DNA from: Paracoccus liaowanqingii
Lineage (GTDB): Bacteria > Pseudomonadota > Alphaproteobacteria > Rhodobacterales > Rhodobacteraceae
Assembly: GCF_004683865.2 (NCBI RefSeq)
Contig: NZ_CP038439.1
Coordinates: 1,838,501-1,902,500 of the forward strand
Direction of reading: 5' to 3'
Length of the DNA stretch: 64,000 nucleotides
Shown here in pieces: positions 51,379 through 59,579 of the stretch. A program made the position numbers and the translations under genes. The notes beneath the pieces are model-generated. The model had not been told where the DNA came from and searched no databases. It saw only the letters and a program-made list of their open reading frames with translations. Within the stretch, counting starts at the first letter, position 1. The number at the start of each line of letters is the position of its first letter.

Positions 51379-52559
51379 TGTTCCTGCCCTTCCTCGACAA
51401 CCTGCGACGGCAGGGGGTTCCGGTCTCGCTGCGCGAATGGCTGGACCTGATGGAGGGGATGGGCGCGGGACTGGACGACCGCACGGTGGCCGGCTTCTAC
51501 GGGCTGTCGCGGCTGGTGCTGGTCAAGGACGAGCGCCACCTGGACCGCTTCGACCGCGCCTTCGCCCAGACCTTTTCCGGGCTGGAGGAGGTTCCCGTCG
51601 GGGCGCTGCTGGATTCCCGCGACCTGCCCCGCGAATGGCTGGAGAAGCTGGCCGAGGGGCTCTTGACCGAGGCCGAGCGGGCCCAGGTCGCGGGATCGGG
51701 CAGCTTCGAGGCGCTGATGGACAAGCTGCGCCAACGCCTGGCCGAGCAGCAGGGCCGCCACCAGGGCGGCAACACATGGATCGGCACGGCGGGCACCTCG
51801 CCCTTCGGGGCCTACGGCTACAACCCGGAAGGCGTGCGGATCGGGCAGGAGGACAGCCGCCACCGCCGCGCCGTCAAGGTCTGGGACAGGCGCGAGTTCC
51901 GCGATTTCGACGACCGGGCCGAGCTGGGCACCCGCAACATCAAGGTCGCGCTGAAGCGGTTGCGCCAATGGGCGCGCCACGGGGCGGCGGACGAGCTGGA
52001 CCTGCCCGGCACCATCCGCGCCACCGCCGATCACGGCTATATCGACGTGCGGACCCGCCCCGAGCGCAGGAATGCCGTCAAGGTCATGCTGTTTCTGGAT
52101 GTGGGCGGCAGCATGGACGACCATGTCCGCGTGGTGGACGAGCTGTTCAGCGCCGCGCGGGCCGAATTCAAGCACATGCATCACTTCTACTTCCACAACT
52201 GCCTCTACGAAGGGGTCTGGACCGAGAACCGCCGCCGGTGGGAGGCGCAGACGCCGACCTGGGACGTGCTGCACCGCTTTGGCCGCGACTACAAATGCAT
52301 CGTGGTGGGCGATGCCTCGATGTCGCCCTACGAGATCGCCGTGCCGGGCGGCGCCAACGAGCATTGGAACGCCGAATCCGGCGAGGTCTGGCTGCGGCGC
52401 CTGACCGGGGGCTTTCCCGACCATGTCTGGCTGAACCCCGTCCCCGAGGCGCAGTGGGCCCATACCCAGTCCATCGGCATGGTGGGCGAGGTCTTCGAAA
52501 ACCGCATGCTGCCCCTGACGCTGGACGGGCTGACCCGCGCCATGCGGCTTCTGGGGTGA
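51378..52559 (+). CDS. VWA-domain protein, CoxE/YehP-like
   Basis: A 393-residue protein. An N-terminal helical part has VSLREWLDLMEGM and GFYGLSRLVLVKDERHLDRFDRAF, the opening typical of CoxE-like proteins. The C-terminal VWA domain (about 230-393) has a MIDAS written DVGGSMD, with Gly in place of the first Ser of DxSxS. CoxE-type proteins usually partner a MoxR AAA ATPase in metal-cofactor insertion or chaperoning; no MoxR gene is in the window. Translation is coupled to the small membrane protein before it. Confidence 0.85.
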   Translation: MFLPFLDNLRRQGVPVSLREWLDLMEGMGAGLDDRTVAGFYGLSRLVLVKDERHLDRFDRAFAQTFSGLEEVPVGALLDSRDLPREWLEKLAEGLLTEAERAQVAGSGSFEALMDKLRQRLAEQQGRHQGGNTWIGTAGTSPFGAYGYNPEGVRIGQEDSRHRRAVKVWDRREFRDFDDRAELGTRNIKVALKRLRQWARHGAADELDLPGTIRATADHGYIDVRTRPERRNAVKVMLFLDVGGSMDDHVRVVDELFSAARAEFKHMHHFYFHNCLYEGVWTENRRRWEAQTPTWDVLHRFGRDYKCIVVGDASMSPYEIAVPGGANEHWNAESGEVWLRRLTGGFPDHVWLNPVPEAQWAHTQSIGMVGEVFENRMLPLTLDGLTRAMRLLG

Positions 52560-52613
52560 CGGCGCGGCAAACTGGCTCTGGCACGGACGGGCGGGGGCGC
52601 CCATATTGAGGGC

Positions 52614-53300
52614 ATGATGAAGTTTCTGCCGCTGATCCTGCTGGGCCTCTATCTGGTCGCGATGTGGTTCTTTTCCGCATGGCGCCTGAAGAAGGACCTG
52701 AACGAGAAGGCCACGCCGCTGCGCCATCCGCGCCTGACGCCGATGCTCAAGCGCCTTGGCGACGCGATGGACCTGCCGCCCATCCAGGCCCATGTCTACG
52801 AGGTCGAGCCGGTGAACGGCCTGGCCGCCCCCGACGGGCGGATCTTCCTGACGCGCGGCTTCATCCGCAAGCTGGACGCCTGCGAGGTCACCGCCGAGGA
52901 GATGGCCAGCGTCATCGCGCATGAGCTGGGCCATGTCTCGCTTGGCCATTCGCGGCGCCGGATGATCGACTTCGCCGGCCAGAACGCCATCCGCCTGGCG
53001 CTGGCGGGGGTGCTGGGCCGCTTCCTGCCCGGCATCGGCACCTGGATCGCCAATGCGGTCGCCACCGCCGTCGCCGCCCGCCTGTCGCGCCAGGACGAGT
53101 TCGAGGCCGACCGCTTCGCCAGCGCGCTGATGATCAAGGCCGGTTTGGGCACCGATCCGCAGAAATCGCTGTTCCGCAAGCTGGACAAGCTGACCGGCAG
53201 CGCGGGTGGCGGCGCCCCGGCCTGGTTCCTGTCGCACCCGCCCACCGCGCGCCGGATCGCCGCGATCGAGGCACATGAGGCGCGCTGGACCAGGGACTGA
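52614..53300 (+). CDS. M48-family membrane metallopeptidase
   Basis: A 228-residue peptidase with one N-terminal membrane helix (residues 4-23) and a zinc site HELGH at 103-107, third ligand Glu162 in DEFEADRFA. This fits the small M48 (HtpX/Ste24-like) group that degrades or processes membrane or periplasmic proteins. NGLAAPDGRIFLTRGF is the usual segment ahead of the zinc site. It begins 54 bases after the VWA gene on the same strand. Confidence 0.9.
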   Translation: MMKFLPLILLGLYLVAMWFFSAWRLKKDLNEKATPLRHPRLTPMLKRLGDAMDLPPIQAHVYEVEPVNGLAAPDGRIFLTRGFIRKLDACEVTAEEMASVIAHELGHVSLGHSRRRMIDFAGQNAIRLALAGVLGRFLPGIGTWIANAVATAVAARLSRQDEFEADRFASALMIKAGLGTDPQKSLFRKLDKLTGSAGGGAPAWFLSHPPTARRIAAIEAHEARWTRD

Positions 53301-53361
53301 CCGCCGCCCCTTGCCGCGCCGCCATTTGGCCCTATTCTGCAACCGACAGATGAAGGCCCGC

Positions 53362-54546
53362 ATGACCCCTCCGTTCCGACGCCATGTCCTGTATTTGCCG
53401 GGATTCGACCCGATCCCGCCCCGGCGGTATCGCGAGCTGTACCGCCGCGAGGGGGCCGACCAGGCCGCCATCTCGGGCCACCGGCTGCGCATCACCAAGG
53501 CGCAGGCCCCGGGCTTTGCCTGGACCGTGCATGGCCAGGTCGAGGGGCGCGACACCCGCACCGTGATCGAGGTCGCCTTGTGGTCCGACATCGTGCAGGC
53601 TTCGATGCGGCAGGGAATCGCGGGAACCTTCGCGCAGCTGGCGCGCACCTCCTGGACCTATATCGCGACCGGCACGCTGACGCGGCTGATGCGGCTGCGG
53701 CGCGGGCCGGTGATCGCGGCGCTCTATCCGATCGTTGTGCTTCTGGTGCAGCTGCTGCTGGCGCTGCTGGCGGGCGGGCTGGTGGCTTGGGGCGTCGTGG
53801 CCCTGGGGGGCGGGTGGCTGGCGCTGCCGGCGGGGCTGGCGGCCCTCTGGGGGGTGCTGGTGCTGGGCCAGCGGCTGGATCACCGGCTGTTCGCCTATTA
53901 CCTGATGCACGACTATGCCTTCACCGCCCGCCATCGCGGCGGCTATCCCCCCGCGCTGGAAGATCGGCTGACCCAGTTCCGCGCGCGCCTGCGCGACATC
54001 CTGGACGACGGCCCCGACGAGGTGCTGGTCGTGGGCCATTCCTCGGGCGCCTATCTGGCCGTCTCGCTGCTGGCCGATCTGCTGCGCGAGGACCCGCCGC
54101 GTCCCGGCGGCCCCACGCTGTCGCTGCTGACCCTGGGCCATGTCGTCCCCATGGCGGCCTTCCTGCCCGATGCCGGGCGGCTGCGTCAGGATCTGGCCTG
54201 GCTGGGCCGGGCCGACGGGATCTTCTGGCTCGACGTGACCGCGCCGGGCGATGCCTGCTGCTTTGCGCTCTGCGATCCGGTGGCGGTCTGCGGCGGCGGG
54301 GGCGAGGGGCAGAAATGGCCGCTGGTGATCTCGGCCGCCTACACCCAGACCCTGTCGCCCGAGCGGCAGAAGGCGATCAAGAACCGCTGGTTCCGACTGC
54401 ATTTCCAGTATCTCTGCGCCTTCGACCGGCCCGGCGATTACGACTATTTCGCCATCACCGCCGGTCCGCAGACGCTGGCGCAGCGCTTTGCGGGGCGCAA
54501 GCCCTCGCCCGCGCGCATCACCCGGGCGGTGGGCGCCCGCCCGTGA
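53362..54546 (+). CDS. Membrane-anchored alpha/beta-hydrolase-like protein
   Basis: A 394-residue protein I can place only broadly. It opens with RRHVLYLPGFDPIPPRRYRELY, has two membrane helices (about 115-140 and 145-165), then VLVVGHSSGAYLAVSLLADLL, where GHSSG fits the nucleophile elbow of serine hydrolases. Possible Asp and His partners lie in FWLDVTAPGD and RLHFQYLCAFD but are not assured. It might be a lipase or esterase. The ATG at 53362 has GAAGG 6 bases upstream. Its stop overlaps the P450 start as GTGA, so the two proteins are made together. Confidence 0.7.
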   Translation: MTPPFRRHVLYLPGFDPIPPRRYRELYRREGADQAAISGHRLRITKAQAPGFAWTVHGQVEGRDTRTVIEVALWSDIVQASMRQGIAGTFAQLARTSWTYIATGTLTRLMRLRRGPVIAALYPIVVLLVQLLLALLAGGLVAWGVVALGGGWLALPAGLAALWGVLVLGQRLDHRLFAYYLMHDYAFTARHRGGYPPALEDRLTQFRARLRDILDDGPDEVLVVGHSSGAYLAVSLLADLLREDPPRPGGPTLSLLTLGHVVPMAAFLPDAGRLRQDLAWLGRADGIFWLDVTAPGDACCFALCDPVAVCGGGGEGQKWPLVISAAYTQTLSPERQKAIKNRWFRLHFQYLCAFDRPGDYDYFAITAGPQTLAQRFAGRKPSPARITRAVGARP

Positions 54547-55877
54547 GCACGCCGCGACCGGAGGGCACCGAAGGGCGCGGCACGCTGCGCGGCCTCATCC
54601 GGGGATTCCGCCGCGACCTGCTCTCGGCCCTGCCGGAACGCCTCTACGGCGCGTGGATGGCCGAGTTCCGCACGCCGCTGATCCACAGCTTCTTCTGCAA
54701 CGACCCGGCGCTGCTGCGCATCATCCTGCAGGACCGCGCCGCCGATTTCCCGAAATCCAACCGCATGCGCGAGGGGCTGGCGCCGCTTCTGGGCAACGGC
54801 GTCTTCATCTCGAACGGGGCCGAATGGGCGCATCAGCGCCGCATCATCGACCCGGCCTTTGAAGGCGGGCGGGTGCGGGCCAGCTATCCCGCGATCCTGG
54901 ACGCCGCCCGCGCTGCCGCCACGCGCCTTTCGCCGGGCGTCCATGACATCGAGCCGCATTCGGCCCATGCCGCCGCCGACGTGATCTTTCGCACGCTCTT
55001 CTCGCTGCCCATCGAGCATCGTATCGCCTCGGACGTGTTCGAGGCCTTCCGCGAGCATCAGGAGGCGCAGCCGCTGGTCAATCTGGCCGCCTTGCTGCCC
55101 CTGCCCCGCTGGATGCCGCGCCCCCATTCGCGCCGCACCCGGACCACCGCCGCCCGCATCCGGGGCCTGATCGAAACGCTGGTCAGCGACCGCGCGGCGG
55201 CCATCGCCACCGGCACCGCGCCCGACGATCTGGCGACCAAGATCATGACCACCCCCGATCCGCAGACCGGCCGGTGCTTCACGGATGCCGAGATGATCGA
55301 CCAGGTCGCGGTGCTGTTCCTGGCGGGGCACGAGACCAGCGCCTCGGTCCTGGGCTGGGCCCTGTGGCTGCTGGCCGCGAACCCCGACTGGCAGGACCGC
55401 GTGGCTGCCGAGGCCCAGATGCTGACCGACGATTTCGCCTGCCTCAGTGGCCTGAAGGCCACCCGCGCGGTCTTCCGCGAGGCGTTGAGGCTCTATCCGG
55501 CGGTGGCGATGTTCGTGCGCGAGGCCACAGGGCCCGAGACCTTCCGCGACCGCCATGTGCCGCGCGGCGCGCAGCTGGTCGTCTCGCCCTGGCACCTGCA
55601 CCGGCACCGCAGGCTGTGGGACCGGCCCGACGACTTCGACCCCGCCCGGTGGGACACGCCCGAGGGCAAGGCCAGCGCGCGCGGCGCCTACCTGCCCTTT
55701 TCCGCAGGCCCCCGCGCCTGCCCCGGTGCGGGGCTGGCCATGGCCGAGGGCGTGGTGATGCTGTCGGCCATCCTGGGGCGCTGGCGGCTGGAGGTCACCG
55801 ACCGCACCCCCACCCCCGTGGCCCGCCTGACCATCCGCGCGGCGGACGGCATCTGGGTCCGGCTGACCCCGCGCTGA
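54543..55877 (+). CDS. Cytochrome P450
   Basis: A 444-residue P450. Heme-binding loop FSAGPRACPG with Cys393 as thiolate ligand, I-helix oxygen motif AGHETS (261-266) and K-helix E-x-x-R (Glu313, Arg316; FREALRLYP) are all present. It has no membrane anchor and is presumably soluble. Start GTG (VSTPRPEGTEG) overlaps the stop of the hydrolase gene. No ferredoxin or reductase gene is adjacent; the adrenodoxin-type ferredoxin at 1.9 kb is a candidate partner. The substrate is unknown, but coupling to a membrane hydrolase suggests a lipid-like or ester substrate. Confidence 0.93.
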   Translation: MSTPRPEGTEGRGTLRGLIRGFRRDLLSALPERLYGAWMAEFRTPLIHSFFCNDPALLRIILQDRAADFPKSNRMREGLAPLLGNGVFISNGAEWAHQRRIIDPAFEGGRVRASYPAILDAARAAATRLSPGVHDIEPHSAHAAADVIFRTLFSLPIEHRIASDVFEAFREHQEAQPLVNLAALLPLPRWMPRPHSRRTRTTAARIRGLIETLVSDRAAAIATGTAPDDLATKIMTTPDPQTGRCFTDAEMIDQVAVLFLAGHETSASVLGWALWLLAANPDWQDRVAAEAQMLTDDFACLSGLKATRAVFREALRLYPAVAMFVREATGPETFRDRHVPRGAQLVVSPWHLHRHRRLWDRPDDFDPARWDTPEGKASARGAYLPFSAGPRACPGAGLAMAEGVVMLSAILGRWRLEVTDRTPTPVARLTIRAADGIWVRLTPR

Positions 55878-55890
55878 GGCCGGGGCGTCC

Positions 55891-57009
55891 CTACCGGAAC
55901 AGCACCAGCGAGCCCGGCGACCAGGCCAGCCGGGTGCGCGTGCCCACCTCCTGCACGTCGCGACCGAAGACGTTGCGCATGGAAATGCGCACGGTGCGGG
56001 CCTTGCCGTCCAGCCGCGCCGCCCCGTCCAGCCGCAGGTCGTAATAGGTCATGTCGCCGTAATAGACGACCTCGTCGATGGTCGCGTTCGTCTCGCGCGG
56101 CTGGCTGTGGCTGGCGCCGGGGCCCAGCAGGGTCATCGTCTCGGGGCGGAAACCCACCATCGGCCCCTCGTCCTCGGGATTGGCGCGGCTGATCTGCGTC
56201 GCGGGCAGCTCCACCCGGCCCAGACCCGCGACCTCGGCCGTCACGATGCCGCCCGCCTCCGAGATCACCTGCGCGGGCAGGAAGTTCATCACCCCGATGA
56301 AATCGGCCACCCGCCGCGTGGCGGGCCGCGCATACAGCGCCTCGGGGCCGTCCAGCTGCGCGATCTCGCCCTCGAACATGACGGCGATGCGGTCGGACAT
56401 GACCAGCGCCTCCTCCTGGTCATGCGTGACCAGCACGAAGGTGATGCCCACCTGCCGCTGCAGCTTGATCAGCTCGACCTGCATCTGCTCGCGCATCTTG
56501 CGGTCCAGCGCCGACAAAGGCTCGTCCAGCAGCAGCACCTTGGGCTTCAGGATCAGCGCGCGCGCCAGCGCCACCCGCTGCCGCTGCCCGCCCGACAGCG
56601 CATGGGCCGAGCGCGCGCCATAGCCCGCCAGGCCCACCATCGCCAAGGCCTCGTCCACCGCCGCCGCCTTCTCGGCCTTGTCGCGCGGATCGCGGCGCAG
56701 CCCGAAGGCCACGTTCTCGGCCACCGTCAGATGCGGGAAGATCGCATAGGACTGGAACACCATGTTCGTGGGCCGCTTGTTGGCGGGCACCTCGTCCATG
56801 CGCTTCTGGTCGATCAGGATGGCCCCGTCGCTGATGTCCTCGAACCCCGCGATGGTGCGCAGCAGCGTGGTCTTGCCGCAGCCCGACGGCCCCAGCAACG
56901 AGAAGAACTCGCCCGCCCGGATGGTCAGGTCGATGCCGCGCAGCGCGTGGTAATCGCCGTAGTACTTGTGGACCCCGTGGCACTGGATCATCGGCTTGGT
57001 GTCGGTCAC
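55891..57009 (-). CDS. PotA-like ABC transporter ATPase
   Basis: A 372-residue ATPase of the spermidine/putrescine (PotA) group. Walker A GPSGCGKTT, Q-loop MVFQSYAIFPH, signature [15 protein letters not shown], Walker B VLLLDEPLSALD, H-loop VTHDQEEAL, and a C-terminal TOBE domain (about 285-370). Start is GTG (VTDTKPMIQCHG) behind GGAGGG; it overlaps the end of the permease gene as GTGA. Polyamines are the family's usual substrates, but other small organic molecules are possible. Confidence 0.9.
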   Translation of the reverse strand: MTDTKPMIQCHGVHKYYGDYHALRGIDLTIRAGEFFSLLGPSGCGKTTLLRTIAGFEDISDGAILIDQKRMDEVPANKRPTNMVFQSYAIFPHLTVAENVAFGLRRDPRDKAEKAAAVDEALAMVGLAGYGARSAHALSGGQRQRVALARALILKPKVLLLDEPLSALDRKMREQMQVELIKLQRQVGITFVLVTHDQEEALVMSDRIAVMFEGEIAQLDGPEALYARPATRRVADFIGVMNFLPAQVISEAGGIVTAEVAGLGRVELPATQISRANPEDEGPMVGFRPETMTLLGPGASHSQPRETNATIDEVVYYGDMTYYDLRLDGAARLDGKARTVRISMRNVFGRDVQEVGTRTRLAWSPGSLVLFR

Positions 57010-57818
57010 AGCAACCCTCCGGTGGGCTTGCCGCCGATGCGGGCATTGCCCCGGCGACGGAAATATTCGCCGAGCGCCAGAAGCACGATCGACAGCACGA
57101 CCAGCACCGTCCCCAACGCCATGATGACGGGGATCGCGCGCGGAAAGCGCAGCTGGCTGAAGATGTAGGTGGGCAGCGTGGGCTCGTTCCCGGCCAGGAA
57201 GAAGGCGATGATGAACTCGTCCAGGCTGATGGTGAAGCTGATCAGCAGCGCGCTGATGATGCCCGGCATGACCAAAGGCAGCGTCACCAGCCGGAACGCG
57301 CCCCATTTCGTCTCGCCCAGGTCATGGGCGGCCTCCTCCAGGCTGCGGTCCAGCGACGAGAAGGCCGTCGACAGCACCGCGATCGCGTAGGGCATGCAGA
57401 TCAGCGTGTGCCCCGCGATCACCGTCAGCAGCGACAGCTGCACCCCCATGCCCAGCAGCACCACCAGCAGCGACATGGCCACGATGATCTCGGGCAGGAC
57501 CATCGGCAGCATGATGAAGGCCATCATGCCCCCCTTGCCCGGAAAGCCGAAGCGGGTCGAGGCGCGCGCCGCGAAGATCCCGAAGCAGGTCGACAGGATC
57601 GAGGCCGAGACCGCGATCATCAGCGAATTGCTCAGCGCCCGGCGCAGCGTCGCATCGGCCCACATCTGCGCGAACCAGTCGGTCGTGATCCCCTGCAGCG
57701 GAAAGGCGATGATCGTGCCCGAATTGAACGCGAAGAGCGGCAGAAGGATGATCGGCGCATAGAGGAACAGCAGGTAGAAGATCGCATAGGCCTGCAGGCC
57801 CCAGCCCTGGCGGTTCAT
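57006..57818 (-). CDS. PotC-like ABC transporter permease
   Basis: A 270-residue six-helix permease. The opening YAIFYLLFLYAPIILLPLFAFN and the EAA loop EEAAHDLGETKWGAFRLVTLPLVMPGI are those of PotC. The tail is basic (RRRGNARIGGKPTGG). Its start overlaps the stop of the PotB-like gene; the order B-C-A is normal for this kind of operon except that no binding-protein gene is present. Confidence 0.9.
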   Translation of the reverse strand: MNRQGWGLQAYAIFYLLFLYAPIILLPLFAFNSGTIIAFPLQGITTDWFAQMWADATLRRALSNSLMIAVSASILSTCFGIFAARASTRFGFPGKGGMMAFIMLPMVLPEIIVAMSLLVVLLGMGVQLSLLTVIAGHTLICMPYAIAVLSTAFSSLDRSLEEAAHDLGETKWGAFRLVTLPLVMPGIISALLISFTISLDEFIIAFFLAGNEPTLPTYIFSQLRFPRAIPVIMALGTVLVVLSIVLLALGEYFRRRGNARIGGKPTGGLL

Positions 57819-58687
57819 GAACGCACCTTCAGGAAGCGGCGGTTGAGGAACAAAAACAGCGCGCTGACCAGCGCCACGATGACCATCGCCGTCACCGCCA
57901 GTGCCGAGCCCAAGGGCCGGTTGTCCAGCGCCAGCATCTGCACCTGGATCATGTTGGCGATCATCGGGATCTTGCCGCCGCCGATCACCTCGGGGGTCAC
58001 GTAATCGCCGATGGTCGGGATGAAGACGATCAGCGTCGCCGCGATCACGCCCGGCATCGCCAAGGGCAGCGTCACCCGCCAGAAGGTCATCAGGCGGCTT
58101 TCCCCCAGGTCCCGCCCGGCCTCCAGCAGGGACCGGTCGATCTTTTCCAGCGCCACGAAGATCGGCAGGATCGCGAAGGGCGCATAGGCATGGGCCAGCG
58201 TGATGACGATGGCGTTGACGTTGTAGAGGATGAAGGTCAGCGGCTCGTCGATGATCCCCAGCCCCGTCAGCGAGGAATTGACCACGCCGTTATAGCCCAG
58301 GATCACCTTCCACAGGAACACGCGGATCAGATAGCTGGTCCAGAAGGGGATGGTGATCAGGAACAGCCACATGGCCTTGCGTTCCGGGCGGACCATGAAG
58401 CTGACGTAATAGGCGATGGGAAAGGCCGTCACGACGGTCGCGAAGGTCACCACCGCCGCCACGATCAGCGACCGCAGCATGACCGCGCGCACGATGGGAT
58501 CGGTCAGGACCTGGCCATAGTTCTGCAGCGTTCCCTCGGGCAGAACCTCCAGATAGCCGTCGGTCAGGAAGCTGTAGGCCAGGATCGTCGCCAGCGGCGC
58601 GGCCAGGATCACCAGCGCGTACAGAAAGGGCGGCGCGATCAGCGACAGGCCCGCGCGGGCCTCGGAATCCAGTCTGGGCCTTGCCAT
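57815..58687 (-). CDS. PotB-like ABC transporter permease
   Basis: A 290-residue permease with six helices. LIAPPFLYALVILAAPLATILAYSF, PFWTSYLIRVFLWKVILGYNGVVNSSL and the EAA loop LLEAGRDLGESRLMTFWRVTLPLAMPG are as in PotB. The start MARPRLDSEARAG at 58687 has AGGG 6 to 7 bases upstream; the in-frame ATG at 58762 would add an unrelated lead. First gene of the B-C-A operon in this window. Confidence 0.9.
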   Translation of the reverse strand: MARPRLDSEARAGLSLIAPPFLYALVILAAPLATILAYSFLTDGYLEVLPEGTLQNYGQVLTDPIVRAVMLRSLIVAAVVTFATVVTAFPIAYYVSFMVRPERKAMWLFLITIPFWTSYLIRVFLWKVILGYNGVVNSSLTGLGIIDEPLTFILYNVNAIVITLAHAYAPFAILPIFVALEKIDRSLLEAGRDLGESRLMTFWRVTLPLAMPGVIAATLIVFIPTIGDYVTPEVIGGGKIPMIANMIQVQMLALDNRPLGSALAVTAMVIVALVSALFLFLNRRFLKVRS

Positions 58688-58799
58688 CGTGTCCCTGTCC
58701 CCCTGATCCCGGCATCTGGTCGGTCCGGGCGTCTGTCCCGTCGTTTGGTCGATTTGTTCCATAGGCCGGGCGGAAGGAAAAGGGATTTCTGCGCGGCGC

Positions 58800-59570
58800 T
58801 CAGCGCCACCAATGCCCGGTCAGCGCCAGCCGCGCCAGCGAGGCGCGGCGCTGGAAGGGGGTGACCTGGGGCACCGCCTCGAAAGGATCAAGGCGCCCGG
58901 CCAGCACCTCAGACAGAAGCCGGGGCACGCGCGGCCCGGGATAGAGCGCCGCCGCCGTCCGGCGCGGCAGCTTGCGGTGCATGCGCGCGGCCAGCCGCAG
59001 CCCCTCGCGGGCGCGCTCGGCCAGGGCCTGCGCATCCTCGGGACGGGCCGGTTCCAGACCAAGCCGGACTGCCTGCAATTGCGGCAGCGCGCGCAGCCAG
59101 GCGGCAATGCCCGCACCGCGCGCCTGATGGGCCACGATCTCGTGCACACCCTCGGGCGCCCCGCAGCGCCGCGCGGCCGCCCACATCAGCGCCCCCGCCG
59201 TCGCCTCGACATAGGCCAGGACCTCGTCCGGCCCGCCGAAGGGCAGCCGTTCGCAATCCCGCCTGCGCGCCTCGGCCAGAGGCGCCAACCCGCCCGCCTC
59301 GGCCCCCCAGGCCTCCCACAGGGGCGTCAGCACGTCATGCAGCGGCGGGGCCGTGCCCGCGCCCATCTGGTCCAGCCGGTCGACCCACCATTGCAGCCGC
59401 ATCTCGGCCAGCATCGGCTCCGCCGACTGGAACGGCGCCCGCGCGATCTCCAGGTTCAGCGCATAGAGCGTCACCAGCGCGGGCCGGTCCTGCGCCTCGG
59501 CCACCAGCACCGCCCCGAAGCGGTCGGGATCATGCTGGCGCAGGGCCTCGGTGCAGGCGTCAAGGGTCAA
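58800..59570 (-). CDS. Squalene/phytoene synthase family protein (NDUFAF6-like)
   Basis: A 256-residue member of the all-alpha isoprenyl synthase fold: DPDRFGAVLVAEAQDRPALVTLYALNLEIA at the start, MRLQWWVDRLDQM, and GPDEVLAYVEATAGALMWAAARRCG. The two Asp-rich D-x-x-x-D motifs needed for prenyl diphosphate condensation are absent, so it is unlikely to make phytoene or squalene. Such proteins resemble the mitochondrial complex I assembly factor NDUFAF6. There are no carotenoid genes nearby. It starts 9 bases after the cysS stop. Confidence 0.82.
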   Translation of the reverse strand: MTLDACTEALRQHDPDRFGAVLVAEAQDRPALVTLYALNLEIARAPFQSAEPMLAEMRLQWWVDRLDQMGAGTAPPLHDVLTPLWEAWGAEAGGLAPLAEARRRDCERLPFGGPDEVLAYVEATAGALMWAAARRCGAPEGVHEIVAHQARGAGIAAWLRALPQLQAVRLGLEPARPEDAQALAERAREGLRLAARMHRKLPRRTAAALYPGPRVPRLLSEVLAGRLDPFEAVPQVTPFQRRASLARLALTGHWWR

Positions 59571-59579
59571 ACTGAATTC

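Noticed and set aside
53206..53361. Upstream extension of the membrane hydrolase frame
   Set aside because: It overlaps the M48 peptidase in another frame, is Arg/Pro-rich, and the ATG at 53362 has a proper ribosome site.
58800..59570. Carotenoid phytoene synthase
   Set aside because: The Asp-rich D-x-x-x-D motifs are missing and no crt genes are nearby; the NDUFAF6-like branch fits better.
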